Shown piece after piece: positions 22,932 to 31,738 of a DNA stretch of 34,878 nt. Position 1 is the first letter of the stretch. Each line of letters starts with the position of its first letter. Under the pieces are notes generated by a model, which was not told the origin of the DNA, made no database searches, and saw only the letters and a list, made by a program, of their open reading frames with translations. This DNA is from JAICYJ01 sp035473255 (GTDB lineage Bacteria; Actinomycetota; Thermoleophilia; Gaiellales; JAICJC01), in the NCBI GenBank assembly GCA_035473255.1, contig DATIOK010000017.1:1-34878 (forward strand), read 5' to 3'. The position numbers and the translations under genes were made by a program.

Positions 22932-23852
22932 TCAGCCGATGCGCACGGCGCCGTCATAGTGCCGGTCGTACCAGCCGTGACCCATCGCCGAGGCGTGGAT
23001 GCGCTCGCCGGTGCGCGGCGCGTGCAGGAACCAGCCGTGGCCCAGGAAGATGCCCACGTGGCCGAGATGGTGGAAGAAGACCAGGTCGCCGCGGCGCAGG
23101 TGGCTGCGGCTGATGTGCCTGCCGGCGTGCCACTGGCCGTAGGTGACGCGGGGCACCGACACGCCCAGCTGCGCGAAGGAGTACTGGACGAGGCCGGAAC
23201 AGTCGAACCCGCGACGCGGCGACTCGCCGCCCCAGCGGTAGCGGACGCCGACGTAGCGCTTGGCCACCCGCACAAGCCGTGTGCCAAGCGCCGCATGGTG
23301 GGACGAGTCCGGCCTCCCGCTCCCGCCACGCGATGTCCGGTGCAGTGCCAAAAGCGTCTGCGGCCCGACCTCGCCGTCCACCAGCAGGTGGTGCCGGCGC
23401 TGGAACCGCCGCACCGCCAGCCATGTGCGGCGGTCGTACAGGCTGTTGACCCGGATGTGCAGCATCCGCTGGACACGGGCCACGGCAGGCCTGCGGTCCC
23501 CCAACCGCAGGATGCCGTCGCCGTGAGCGCGCCGTGACCGTGCCGCCTTGTGACGGTGCCGAAGCAACGCCTTCCAGGTTTGCGGGCCGACCCGGCCGTC
23601 CACCAGCAGGTGGTGCCCGCGCTGGAACTGCTTCACGGCGCGCCGCGTGTGCCGCCCGAAGATGCCGTCAACCGGCAGCTTCAGGAGGTGTTGCAGCGTC
23701 CCCACCAAAGGGCCGTGGTCGCCCATGCGCAACAGCCGAACGTGTTGGCCGTGGATCCGAGCCGCGTTCGCCGGTGTGGCGGCGACCATCGGAATTGCCA
23801 CGGGAACAACGCACGCCAGTGCGAACAGCGCCCATCGAGTCTGGTGTTTCAT
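22932..23852 (-). CDS. Secreted NlpC/P60 endopeptidase with two peptidoglycan-binding domains
   Basis: A 306-residue exported cell-wall hydrolase. A signal peptide or N-terminal anchor covers residues 1-31 (ending ATPANA). Two PG_binding_1 repeats follow: about 36-97 (GDHGPLVGTLQHLL, FQRGHHLLVDGRVGPQTWKALL) and about 116-175 (GDRRPAVARVQRML, FQRRHHLLVDGEVGPQTLLAL). The C-terminal NlpC/P60 domain (about 192-306) has catalytic Cys218 in GFDCSGLVQYSF and the histidine of HLGHVGIFLG. These enzymes cut D-Glu-meso-DAP bonds. It is unusually rich in histidine and arginine. The ATG overlaps the stop of a 5-codon upstream frame (see regulatory entry). The MFS gene lies upstream on the same strand, 90 bp away. 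Confidence 0.9.
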   Translation of the reverse strand: MKHQTRWALFALACVVPVAIPMVAATPANAARIHGQHVRLLRMGDHGPLVGTLQHLLKLPVDGIFGRHTRRAVKQFQRGHHLLVDGRVGPQTWKALLRHRHKAARSRRAHGDGILRLGDRRPAVARVQRMLHIRVNSLYDRRTWLAVRRFQRRHHLLVDGEVGPQTLLALHRTSRGGSGRPDSSHHAALGTRLVRVAKRYVGVRYRWGGESPRRGFDCSGLVQYSFAQLGVSVPRVTYGQWHAGRHISRSHLRRGDLVFFHHLGHVGIFLGHGWFLHAPRTGERIHASAMGHGWYDRHYDGAVRIG

Positions 23853-23887
23853 GCTGACTGACCCATCGTGCCCTGTGCCTCGTTCTA
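23849..23887 (-). promoter_or_regulatory. Possible promoter and 5-codon leader ORF before NlpC/P60 gene
   Basis: On the minus strand a -10-like TAGAAC (23887-23882) precedes a mini-ORF M-G-Q-S-A (ATG 23866-23864). Its TGA (23851-23849) overlaps the main ATG (ATGA). The mini-ORF, not the main gene, is preceded by a weak AGGG. The overlap may be coincidence. Confidence 0.3.
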
Positions 23888-23942
23888 GGCCGGGATTGCA
23901 AATGGGCGATGATCTGATCGTAAGGATTTGGCAAGCGACGAA

Positions 23943-25211
23943 TTATGGACGCCGTTTGCGTTTCGCCTGCCATGGCGAGGGCTGCAGGTTCCATTCTGCG
24001 CGCGGCCCCACCATCAGCGCGGCCGGCGCAGCCACGATCAGGGTCAGCAGGCCGAACGCGACGAACGCCCAGCGCTCGGAGACGACAGTTGCCAACGCGC
24101 CGCCGCAGATCGTGCCGGCGGCCTGCCCGGTGGCGCTGAGCGCGATCAGGAACGAGATCACGCCGGCCCGCTCGCCGGGCTCGGTGTCGCGGACGACGCG
24201 CGTGCGGTTGAGCACCAGCGCGAACCCGTTGAACACGCCCAGAAGCGTGAATCCGAGCGCTGCCAGCACGAGGTCGGGCGCGGCGCCGACGATCATGGCG
24301 CAGCCTCCGATGCCGGCCAGCGCCAGCGGGTAGGCTGCCCGCCCGAATCGGCGCGATCCGGCCACCAGGCTGCCCGCGACCAGGCCCAGCGCATCGAGTC
24401 CCAGCAGCAGGCCGACCACGGTCGGCGAGGCGTGGAACGTCCCGCGCAGCAGCGGCACCTGCACAGCCAGCACCACGCCGATCACGAAGGTGGCGATCGT
24501 CCAGCCGATCGCGATCTGCAGCAGCACCGGCGAGCCATGGATGCGGGCCAGCGTGGTGCGCGCGAACCCTCTTGCCAGGCCGACCTCGGTCCGATCGGGA
24601 GCGGTCGTGCGGCCGGCGCCGGCCAGCGCCCCGCAGCTCGAGACCAGGATCGCGGAGACCAGGAACGAGGCGCTGTTCAGGCCCAACGCCAGGTCGGCGC
24701 CGACGGTGGCGACCAGGAAGCCGCCGACCAGCTCGCCCAGAAACGTCATCGTGTGGTCGACGGAGCCGAGCGCGCCGTTTGCCGCCTCGAGGTCGTCGTC
24801 AGCCACCAGCATCGGCACGGCGGCCGTGGCCAGCGGCCGGAACACGCCCACCCCGACCCCGCCCAGCGCGGCCAGTGCGACCACCGCCCACGGCGTCGAG
24901 ATCAGCGCCAGCGCGGCGAACACAGCGGCGCTGCCGATGTCGCAGATCACCAGGCTGCGCCGCACACGCAGCCGATTCAGCCGGTCTCCGACCAGGAACC
25001 CGATCAGCACCACGGGCGTGAACTCCGCGAACAGCAGTGCGGACACCCAGCCCGGTGAGCCGGTCATGTCGAACATCCGGATGGCCAGGGCGATCGCGGC
25101 CATCCAGGTGCCGAGCACGCTGATGGCGGTCGCCAGCCAGAACCGCCGGAACTCGCCTCCACCCGGGCCAACCAGCGCACGCATGAGCGATCTCGAGGTC
25201 GGGGAACTCAC
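23943..25211 (-). CDS. MFS transporter (MFS_3-type exporter)
   Basis: A 422-residue inner-membrane protein with about 12 hydrophobic segments. The sequence FRRFWLATAISVLGTWMAAIALAIRMF and the following GDRLNRLRVRRSL (cytoplasmic loop 2-3 motif G-D-R-x-x-R-R) are typical of the MFS_3/enterobactin-exporter group. A matching loop SRRFGRAAYPL separates the second half. Members of this group export small molecules or drugs; no substrate can be named. The first start is GTG 25211, with ATG 25184 as an alternative. A -10-like TAGGAT (25226-25221) would give a leader of only about 3 nt. It is divergent from the BTAD regulator, which could control it, but the GGCAG repeats found elsewhere are not in this gap. 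Confidence 0.85.
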   Translation of the reverse strand: MSSPTSRSLMRALVGPGGGEFRRFWLATAISVLGTWMAAIALAIRMFDMTGSPGWVSALLFAEFTPVVLIGFLVGDRLNRLRVRRSLVICDIGSAAVFAALALISTPWAVVALAALGGVGVGVFRPLATAAVPMLVADDDLEAANGALGSVDHTMTFLGELVGGFLVATVGADLALGLNSASFLVSAILVSSCGALAGAGRTTAPDRTEVGLARGFARTTLARIHGSPVLLQIAIGWTIATFVIGVVLAVQVPLLRGTFHASPTVVGLLLGLDALGLVAGSLVAGSRRFGRAAYPLALAGIGGCAMIVGAAPDLVLAALGFTLLGVFNGFALVLNRTRVVRDTEPGERAGVISFLIALSATGQAAGTICGGALATVVSERWAFVAFGLLTLIVAAPAALMVGPRAEWNLQPSPWQAKRKRRP

Positions 25212-25358
25212 GGGGGCAGCATCCTACCGACCGCCTCGGCGTGGGCCGCTATCCGATTTCGGCCGGGTCGTGCAGCGGCTTCCCGTCGGTGCTCCCAGGC
25301 CGCTGGCGCGGCGGCTGCCGCCATGGGAGACTGCGCGCGCAGCCTCCGACCCGATTCT

Positions 25359-28286
25359 ATGAGCTCTCCGCTGGAGATCCGGCTTCTCGGCCCATTCGAG
25401 GTGGTGGTGGGCGGTTGCCGGGCGCATCTGACCGGCTCCAAGCGCCAGGCAATGCTCGCCATGCTGGCGCTCCAGCCGGGCACGGTGATGACTGTCGACT
25501 CGCTGGTCGACGCGCTGTGGGGGCACGATCTTCCCGCTGCGCCGCGGAACGCGGTGCAGCACCACGTCACGCGGCTTCGCGCCGCACTCGGGCAGGATGC
25601 GATCATCGCGTCACCCGACGGCTACACGCTGACCGATGCGGAGGTTGACGCGCTGCGGTTCGAGGAGTTGCTGGGAGCGGCGAGGGTGGCGATTCGCGAG
25701 GGCGACGCCTTTGGTGCCAGCGACGCGGTTGCGGCCGCGCTTGAGCTGTGGCGCGGCCCCGCGTTGCAGGGGCTCACCGACACGGCGTGGATCAGTTCCG
25801 AGGCGCGGCGGCTTGAAGCGCTTCACGTCGACGCGCTCGAGGAGCACTTCGAGGTCGCGCTCGCGCGCGGCGAGCACCGCGAGGTCGTGGCGGAGCTGCG
25901 GTCGGTGCTGGTCGAGAATCCGTTTCGTGAGCGGTTATGGAGCCAGCAGATGCTTGCGCTGTACCGCAGCGGTCGTCAGGCAGATGCGCTCGACGTGTTC
26001 CAGGAGGCGCGGCGGGTGCTGTCCGACGAGCTCGGCCTGGAGCCGGGGCCGGAGCTGCGGCGGCTCCAGGAGGCGATTCTGGCACAGGACCCGGCGATCG
26101 CCGGCGTCCCCGCCGCACCAAGGAGGCGTGGGAACGCGCCGGCCCCCTCGGCCTCGTTCGTCGACCCGGGGGAGGTGGTGGCTCGGGTCACCAACCTCGT
26201 GCTCGAGCATCGGCTGGTCACGCTGACCGGGCCTCCGGGGGTCGGCAAGAGCCGCCTGGCGCTGGAGTCGTTTCGCGGGCTCGAGGATCACTTCCCCGAT
26301 GGCATCTGGTTCGTCGACCTCGCACGCGCGGGGAATGAGGCCGATGTCGTCCGGCTCGTTGCGCACGCGGTCGACGCGCGGGGTGCGGATCCGCTCGCAC
26401 GGGCCGTGGCCCGTCTCCGGGATGCCGATGCGTTGCTCGTGCTGGATGGCTGCGGGCGCGTCGTCGGTGAGTGCGCCCGCGTCGCGGCGTCGGTGCTCGC
26501 GGGCTGTCCTGGCGTCCGCGTCCTTGCGACAAGTCGTCGAGTCCTGGGCCTCGGAGCGGAGGTAAGGATCAGCGTCGAGCCGCTGCCGCTGCCCGACCCC
26601 GAGGCTGCGGAGGCGGTCGACTCCCCCGCGGTGGAGCTGTTCGTCGCCCGCGCGCGTGCCGCGCGGCCGGGGTTCGAGCTCACGCGAGAGTCGGCGCCGG
26701 TTGCGATCGAGATCATCCGTCGGCTCGACGGCTTGCCGCTCGCCATCGAGCTGGCGGCCGCGCGGGTGAACGTGGTCGGACTTCGGGAGCTGTTGGCGGT
26801 CGTGGAGCGCCGCCGTTCGCTGCTTGGCTCCGGACCGGCATCCGATCCGGTGCGCGCCGCACTGAGCGCGCTCGTCGAGTGGAGCTACGACCTGCTGCAC
26901 ACTGACGAGAAGACGCTGCTGCATCAGCTCGCCGTGCACCGGGGCGGAGCGTCGCTGTCGTCCCTGGTCTCCGCGGGCTCGCGCGGCGGCTCGGACGATG
27001 CGACAGCCGTCTACTTGCTCGGCGGGCTGGTGGACAAGTCGATCGTGCTCGCCTCGTTCCCGGATGGCGACGCGCGGTACGACCTGCTCGAGACCGTCCG
27101 CGACTACGTGCTCGAACGCCTCGCCGAAGCAAGCGGTCTGGATGCGGCCCGACGCGCGCATGCCGAGTACTTCGCTGCGCTGGCCGGCGAGGCGCGGAGC
27201 AGGTTGCGCGGGCCAGACTGGCTGGCATGGCTACACCTGCTGAACCTCGAGAACGACAACCTCTGGGCCGCGCTTGCGTACGCCCGCGACGCCCCTGACC
27301 CGCAGCTCGCGGTTCGCCTGGGGGCGCCACTAGGCTGGTATTTTGCACTCGCCGAGCGAGTCTCGGAGGGCCGGGGGTTCCTCGAGCAGGTGCTCGCGGC
27401 CGCGACCGAGGACATCCCGCCGGAGCCCCGCGCCGAGCTGCTTGCGAACCTCAGCTACCTCGCCGCCGAGGAGCTTGACGTCGACGCCGCCGTGTCGGTC
27501 GGCGAGGGCGCCTGCGCGCTCGCGGCAACCGTCCCGGATTCACCACAGTTCGCCCTCGCACACCTGACGCTCGCACTCGCCGTTGCGCAATCGGGCGATC
27601 ACGAGCGGGCGGTGGCGCTGGCGGACGACGCGCATGCTGCCTATCGCGCGGCCGACGACGACTGGGGGCTGGCGGCGGCCAGCCTGATACGGGCGATTGC
27701 GGGCGCTGCGGCAGGTGACGTCGCCGCGGTCGCCGCGATCACGCCGGAGACCCTTGCCCATTCCGAGCCGATCGGCTACGACGCGTTCCGAGTTCCCGCA
27801 CTCCTACTCGAGGCCTGGGTCGCCGAGCGGAGGAACGACGCGGACGCCGCGGAGAATGCGTATCGGCGCGCACTCGAGATTGCGGGCCGCGCCGGATTCG
27901 CCGACCACGCGGCGTTCGCGCTCACCGGGCTCGGGGCGCAGGCGCTGGCGAAGGCGGACGTGCGCCGCGCCGAGGAGTTCCAGCGGCAGGCGCTCGGCGC
28001 GGCCGAGGTGGCGAGAGCACCGTGGGTGGCTGCACGCGCGCGCACCGAGCTCGCGCGAGTGCTCGCCGAGATGGGGGATCTCGAGGCCGCTGAGCGGCTC
28101 TACCGAACGGCCCTCGAGTGGTCGCAGGCGCCGCGCTCCCACCTTTCCCGCGAGAGCCTGTTCATGGTGCTCGCCGGAAGCCCCGCCACGGCCGCGCTCC
28201 GCGGGTTGGCGGAGATTGCGGAGGCCCGCGGCGACACGGTCACCGCCGGCGAGCTTCGCAGTCGCGCCGACCTTGCCCTGAGCTGA
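25359..28286 (+). CDS. AfsR/SARP-type BTAD regulator with NB-ARC and TPR domains
   Basis: A 975-residue STAND-type transcriptional regulator. Residues about 4-90 form an OmpR-like winged helix (LEIRLLGPFEVVVGG, MTVDSLVDALWG, NAVQHHVTRLRAALG). The BTAD helical domain spans about 95-240 (WRGPALQGL, NPFRERLWSQQMLALYRSGRQADAL, LGLEPGPELRRLQEAIL). An NB-ARC ATPase follows with Walker A GPPGVGKSRL near residue 290 and Walker B DALLVLDG near 356. A TPR-rich region fills about 620-970. Such proteins activate promoters carrying direct repeats at 11- or 22-bp spacing. ATG 25359 fits the conserved start; ATG 25323 is possible. It probably controls the two repeat-bearing promoters downstream (28296 and 31739). 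The inducing signal is unknown. Confidence 0.88.
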   Translation: MSSPLEIRLLGPFEVVVGGCRAHLTGSKRQAMLAMLALQPGTVMTVDSLVDALWGHDLPAAPRNAVQHHVTRLRAALGQDAIIASPDGYTLTDAEVDALRFEELLGAARVAIREGDAFGASDAVAAALELWRGPALQGLTDTAWISSEARRLEALHVDALEEHFEVALARGEHREVVAELRSVLVENPFRERLWSQQMLALYRSGRQADALDVFQEARRVLSDELGLEPGPELRRLQEAILAQDPAIAGVPAAPRRRGNAPAPSASFVDPGEVVARVTNLVLEHRLVTLTGPPGVGKSRLALESFRGLEDHFPDGIWFVDLARAGNEADVVRLVAHAVDARGADPLARAVARLRDADALLVLDGCGRVVGECARVAASVLAGCPGVRVLATSRRVLGLGAEVRISVEPLPLPDPEAAEAVDSPAVELFVARARAARPGFELTRESAPVAIEIIRRLDGLPLAIELAAARVNVVGLRELLAVVERRRSLLGSGPASDPVRAALSALVEWSYDLLHTDEKTLLHQLAVHRGGASLSSLVSAGSRGGSDDATAVYLLGGLVDKSIVLASFPDGDARYDLLETVRDYVLERLAEASGLDAARRAHAEYFAALAGEARSRLRGPDWLAWLHLLNLENDNLWAALAYARDAPDPQLAVRLGAPLGWYFALAERVSEGRGFLEQVLAAATEDIPPEPRAELLANLSYLAAEELDVDAAVSVGEGACALAATVPDSPQFALAHLTLALAVAQSGDHERAVALADDAHAAYRAADDDWGLAAASLIRAIAGAAAGDVAAVAAITPETLAHSEPIGYDAFRVPALLLEAWVAERRNDADAAENAYRRALEIAGRAGFADHAAFALTGLGAQALAKADVRRAEEFQRQALGAAEVARAPWVAARARTELARVLAEMGDLEAAERLYRTALEWSQAPRSHLSRESLFMVLAGSPATAALRGLAEIAEARGDTVTAGELRSRADLALS

Positions 28287-28295
28287 GCCCCTTCG

Positions 28296-28333
28296 AGGCA
28301 GCGGCACCCGGCGGCGTGGCAGCGCCGTGGCAG
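28296..28333 (+). promoter_or_regulatory. Triple direct repeat, candidate BTAD-regulator binding site A
   Basis: AGGCAG 28296-28301, TGGCAG 28317-28322 and TGGCAG 28328-28333 are spaced 21 and 11 bp start to start. Site B at 31739-31776 has the same three units with identical spacing, and 28 of 38 positions match. A TAGCCC -10-like box lies 15 bp after the last unit. It precedes the four-gene operon starting at 28392. Confidence 0.6.
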
Positions 28334-28391
28334 AGGCGACCGCGAGCCTAGCCCTGCACTGAAGAACGGACGAACGACCAAGGAGGTTCGC

Positions 28392-28922
28392 ATGACCACA
28401 ATGACCACGGAGCGGCGGCTCGCCGAGCTCAGCCGGCGCATCGAGGCGCTGGATGGGAGCGCCCGCTCCGGTGACGAGCTGACGCCGCGCATGCAGCGTC
28501 ACCTTGAGGCGCTGCGACGGCACGAGGCCCGTGCTCGGGCGGCGATCGGCGAGCCGCCTGAGGAAATCGACGGAACGCTGGTTCAGCTCGAGATGAGGCT
28601 GGACGTCGCGGAGCACTCCCAGACGGCGGACGCAGCCGACGATCGCTCGACATTCACGAGCGCGGTCGACCAAGAGCTTGACAGCTGGGACGCGTATCTC
28701 GAGCGTCTGCAGACCTCGGCCGCGACGAGTGCCGGTCGGGCCCGACCACAGGCAGAGGCCAGCATCGGCGAGCTGCGCACGCGCCGGCTCGAGGTCGAGC
28801 GTCGCCTCGCAGAGCTGCGCAGCGGCTCACCCGATGCAGGGACTGAGCTGGAGACGCGCGTCACCGCCGCGCGCGAGCGACTGGAGCAGGCGGCGGACCA
28901 ACTGACAGAGACGTTGTCGTAA
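28392..28922 (+). CDS. Coiled-coil hypothetical protein, first gene of stress operon
   Basis: A 176-residue highly charged, almost entirely helical protein with no cysteine and no membrane segment. Long heptad-like stretches suggest coiled coils at about 4-60 (ERRLAELSRRIEALDG, MQRHLEALRRHEARARAAIG) and 120-172 (IGELRTRRLEVERRLAELRSG, ARERLEQAADQL). I do not recognise a family. ATG 28392 has a strong AAGGAGG (28380-28386). It follows the triple direct repeat and begins a run of four genes in one direction with short gaps. A structural or scavenging role in a stress response is a guess from context only. Confidence 0.75.
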   Translation: MTTMTTERRLAELSRRIEALDGSARSGDELTPRMQRHLEALRRHEARARAAIGEPPEEIDGTLVQLEMRLDVAEHSQTADAADDRSTFTSAVDQELDSWDAYLERLQTSAATSAGRARPQAEASIGELRTRRLEVERRLAELRSGSPDAGTELETRVTAARERLEQAADQLTETLS

Positions 28923-28944
28923 CCCAACAGCAAGGAGGATTACC

Positions 28945-29514
28945 ATGAACCTGAAGGCAAACTTCAATCGGATCCGCTGGACGATCGGGATCAACGGGGC
29001 GCTCTCGGTGGCGTTCGGAGCAATGATTCTGGCCTGGCCGGGCATCAGCCTCTATGCCCTCACGATCCTGTTCGGCGCCTACGCGGTGGCCGGCGGAGTG
29101 GTCGGGCTGGTGAACGCCGCGAACGTGAGGGACGGTCGCGGGTGGACGGTGGCCTCGAGCCTGCTCGGCATCGGGGTTGGCGTCGCAGTGCTGCTCTGGC
29201 CGAGCATCTCGGCGCTCAGCCTGCTCTACGTGATCGCCGCCTATGCGATCGCGATCGGCGTCGCGATTGTCGGCGTGGCGGCCCGGCTGCCGCTCAGCCG
29301 TGGCGACTCGTTCCTGCTCGCGATGAGCGGGCTGATGTCGATCCTGTTCGGCATCGTCATGTTCGTGAAGCCGGGCGACGGAGCGCTGGTGCTGCTTGCG
29401 CTGATCGCGTCCTTCTCGCTGGTGGTCGGCGTCACGCAGCTGATCGTCGCGGTCGGCGGCGAGCGGATCGCCAAACGCGAGATGCACAAGCTCAGCGGCG
29501 CCGCCGCCGCATAA
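28945..29514 (+). CDS. HdeD-family (DUF308) membrane protein
   Basis: A 189-residue protein with six hydrophobic helices arranged as three similar hairpins (INGALSVAFGAMILAWPGISLYAL, ASSLLGIGVGVAVLLWPSISALSLLYV, AMSGLMSILFGIVMFVKPGDGALVLL). This repeated G-x-x-x-x-x-x-W/K-P-G/S pattern is diagnostic of the HdeD/DUF308 family, linked to acid resistance in enterobacteria. ATG 28945 has AAGGAGGA at 28932-28939. It is the second gene after the triple direct repeat. The biochemical role of the family is not established, so acid resistance here is only inference. Confidence 0.88.
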   Translation: MNLKANFNRIRWTIGINGALSVAFGAMILAWPGISLYALTILFGAYAVAGGVVGLVNAANVRDGRGWTVASSLLGIGVGVAVLLWPSISALSLLYVIAAYAIAIGVAIVGVAARLPLSRGDSFLLAMSGLMSILFGIVMFVKPGDGALVLLALIASFSLVVGVTQLIVAVGGERIAKREMHKLSGAAAA

Positions 29515-29521
29515 CAGCAGT

Positions 29522-29547
29522 GGGGTGCGGGGTCGTCCCCGCACCCC
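29522..29547 (+). terminator. Intra-operon GC hairpin
   Basis: GGGGTGCGGGG (29522-29532) pairs perfectly with CCCCGCACCCC (29537-29547) around TCGT. It sits 8 bp after the HdeD-like stop and 33 bp before the next ATG. It could be a partial terminator that lowers expression of the distal genes, or an RNA-stabilising end. Confidence 0.6.
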
Positions 29548-29580
29548 GCGGCCGACGCAAGACGGTCATCAGGAGGAGTT

Positions 29581-30765
29581 ATGAGCCATCACCACGTCAC
29601 CGCGCATCGCCAGGATCTCCGCGCGCCGGCCTCGGCTCGTGAGACGACCTTCGAACGGGCCAAGCCGATCGCTCTGGGCCTGATCCTCGCTGTGCTCGCA
29701 GTGGCGGGGCTTCACATCCTCGTCGACCTGCGGCACGTGCTGATCCTCGGCTTCGTGGCCGTCCTGTTCGCGTCGACGATGTCCCAGCCGGCCGCCGCGC
29801 TCGAGCGCCACCGCATCCCGCGGGGGCTTGCGGTCGCAATCGTGCAGCTGACCGCCACGGCCGTCCTGGTCGCGCTGCTCTGGATCGTCGTGCCACCGCT
29901 CGTCACGCAGCTCGCCCTGTTCGCACACGAGGCCCCGAGCTACGCGACGCGGTTCCACCACTTGCGCAACGAGTACCTCTCTGTCAAGCGCCAGTACCCC
30001 GAAGCGGGAACGTTCGACTCCGGAATGTCGTCTCTCGCCGACCGGCTCGCCGGCGGCGTCGGCGGTCAGCTGGTCAACCTGCCGCTCACCGCCGCCCAGC
30101 TGGTGATCGACCTCGGCGTGATCTATGTGCTGTCCACTCTGCTGGTGCTCCGCCGCGAGCAGCTGCTGGATGGCGCGCTGCTGATGATCCGGCCGGACCG
30201 TCGTGAGCGGACGCGAGACGTGATGGACAAGATCTGGTCGCGACTCGGAAACTATCTGCGGGCGAAGGTCGTGATCATGGTGTGCGTCGGCGCTTTGATG
30301 TACGTAGCGCTGCGGATCCTCGGAGTGCCGTTCGCCGTGCCGCTTTCTGTGATCGTCGCTTTCGGTGAGCTCGTACCCAGGGTCGGAGTATGGATCGCGC
30401 GCGTCCCATTGCTGACGATCGCCGCGTTTCAGGGCGGGACGATACTCGGCCTGACGTTTCTCGCATCGTATGTCATCGAGGACCTGAAGGCGTACGTCAT
30501 CGCACCCAGGGTCGAGGGGCGCACGCTCAGCATGGATCCCCTCCTCACGATCGTTGCCGTGCTGTGTGGCACGACGCTGCTCGGGTGGGAGGGTGCCCTG
30601 GTCGCCGTGCCTTTCGCGGCGATGCTGCAGGTGGTGTTCGAAGAGGTGGTCGTGCCCTGGCGGCTCGCGCAATGGGATACGGACGACGGCAGTGGCGCCA
30701 TGGGGCGGCAAGGGAACGCGCGCACGGCGACCAGGCCCACCACCTGGCCATATCGACGTCGGTAG
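29581..30765 (+). CDS. AI-2E family transporter
   Basis: A 394-residue membrane protein of the AI-2E (YdiK/PerM/TqsA) family, with about 8 helices. A large soluble segment lies between helices 3 and 4 (about 110-165). The conserved C-terminal half contains IVAFGELVPRVGVWIARVPLLTIAAFQGG, YVIEDLKAYVIAPRVEGRTLSMDPLLTIVAVLCG and EGALVAVPFAAMLQVVFEE. Members range from autoinducer export to Na+/H+ exchange, so the name is not a function. ATG 29581 is preceded by AGGAGG (about 29571-29576). It is the third gene of the putative stress operon and follows a GC hairpin that may lower its expression. Confidence 0.9.
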   Translation: MSHHHVTAHRQDLRAPASARETTFERAKPIALGLILAVLAVAGLHILVDLRHVLILGFVAVLFASTMSQPAAALERHRIPRGLAVAIVQLTATAVLVALLWIVVPPLVTQLALFAHEAPSYATRFHHLRNEYLSVKRQYPEAGTFDSGMSSLADRLAGGVGGQLVNLPLTAAQLVIDLGVIYVLSTLLVLRREQLLDGALLMIRPDRRERTRDVMDKIWSRLGNYLRAKVVIMVCVGALMYVALRILGVPFAVPLSVIVAFGELVPRVGVWIARVPLLTIAAFQGGTILGLTFLASYVIEDLKAYVIAPRVEGRTLSMDPLLTIVAVLCGTTLLGWEGALVAVPFAAMLQVVFEEVVVPWRLAQWDTDDGSGAMGRQGNARTATRPTTWPYRRR

Positions 30766-30777
30766 GGTCGGACGATC

Positions 30778-31680
30778 GTGCGACATGAAGCGCGACAGGG
30801 CTGGCGGCCCGTCGACCCGCCGCGACGACCCGTGTTGTTCGTCAATCTGCGGTCAGGCGGGGGCAAGGCAGCGCGTGCAGGTCTGGTCGAGCGGGCGCGC
30901 GAACGAGGGATCGATGTCCTCGTCGTGCAGCCGCATCAGGATCTCGCAGAGCTGGTCGGTGACGCCGTGGCGCGCGGAGCCGATGCGCTTGGCGCTGCCG
31001 GCGGCGACGGCTCGATGGCGGCCGTCGCCACGGTGGCGCTCACGCACGGACTTCCGTTCGTGTGCGTTCCGGCTGGCACCCGCAACCATTTCGCGCTCGA
31101 CCTCGGCGTCGATCGACACGACCTGGTCGGCGCGCTCGATGCGTTCACCGACGGGATGGAGCGATCGATCGATGTCGCTGAGGTGAACGGCCTGGTGTTT
31201 CTCAACAACGTATCGCTTGGAATCTACGGCGACGCGGTCCGCCGACCGGCGTACCGTGACGCGAAATTGCGAACACTCGAGATGACCGCGGCCGAGGTGC
31301 TCGGTCCAAGCGCAGCGGTCCCGGAGCTGCAGCTCGCCGACGATCTTGGTCGCGGACACCCGCATCCCGCAATCGTGTTGGTTTCAAACAACCCCTACGC
31401 GCTCAGCCGCCCGCTTGCGACCAGCACCCGGCCGAGGCTCGACAGCGGTCGGCTGGGGATCGTCGTCGTCGACGCGACGCGCCCGGGTGCCGATCCTCCA
31501 GCGCGGGCTTGGACCGCCCCCCGTCTCGAGGTGATCGCCGCAGGGCCGGTTCATGCCGGCGTTGACGGCGAGGCGGTCGATCTCCCTGCGTCGCTCGAGT
31601 TCGTCATCCGGCCCGCGGCGCTCTGCGTCCGGATCTCCCGCCGTCATCCGGGCGTGTCTCCGTCCGGCCGGCTCCCCTAA
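30778..31680 (+). CDS. Diacylglycerol/lipid kinase family protein
   Basis: A 300-residue cytoplasmic protein of the DAGK catalytic family (YegS/DgkB-like). It has the N-terminal VLFVNLRSGGGKAARAGL, the nucleotide loop GAAGGDGSMAAVATVAL (about residue 75) and the VPAGTRNHFALDLG motif (about 99), followed by NNVSLGIYGDAV and an acidic late segment HAGVDGEAVDLPASLEFVI. These enzymes phosphorylate diacylglycerol or related lipids. GTG 30778 is 12 bp after the AI-2E stop and has no strong ribosome site, suggesting coupling. It ends the operon; a hairpin follows at 31703-31719. The lipid substrate cannot be told from sequence. Confidence 0.88.
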   Translation: MRHEARQGWRPVDPPRRPVLFVNLRSGGGKAARAGLVERARERGIDVLVVQPHQDLAELVGDAVARGADALGAAGGDGSMAAVATVALTHGLPFVCVPAGTRNHFALDLGVDRHDLVGALDAFTDGMERSIDVAEVNGLVFLNNVSLGIYGDAVRRPAYRDAKLRTLEMTAAEVLGPSAAVPELQLADDLGRGHPHPAIVLVSNNPYALSRPLATSTRPRLDSGRLGIVVVDATRPGADPPARAWTAPRLEVIAAGPVHAGVDGEAVDLPASLEFVIRPAALCVRISRRHPGVSPSGRLP

Positions 31681-31702
31681 CCGTCGGGGCCTGCCGGTAG
31701 AC

Positions 31703-31719
31703 CCGCGTCCGCGACGCGG
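31703..31719 (+). terminator. Hairpin after the lipid kinase gene
   Basis: CCGCGTC (31703-31709) and GACGCGG (31713-31719) form a perfect 7-bp stem with a 3-nt loop, 22 bp after the stop codon. It probably ends the four-gene operon and separates it from the YceI promoter. No U tract. Confidence 0.45.
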
Positions 31720-31738
31720 AGCGAGTCGCGTCGGCCTG

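Noticed and set aside
23853..23942. Possible c-di-AMP (ydaO-type) riboswitch before the NlpC/P60 gene
   Set aside because: The gap is only 90 bp and shows no matching conserved stems; nothing supports it.
25208..25222. MLPP mini-ORF overlapping the MFS start
   Set aside because: Its ATG overlaps the best -10 box (TAGGAT), so it would lie upstream of the transcript start.
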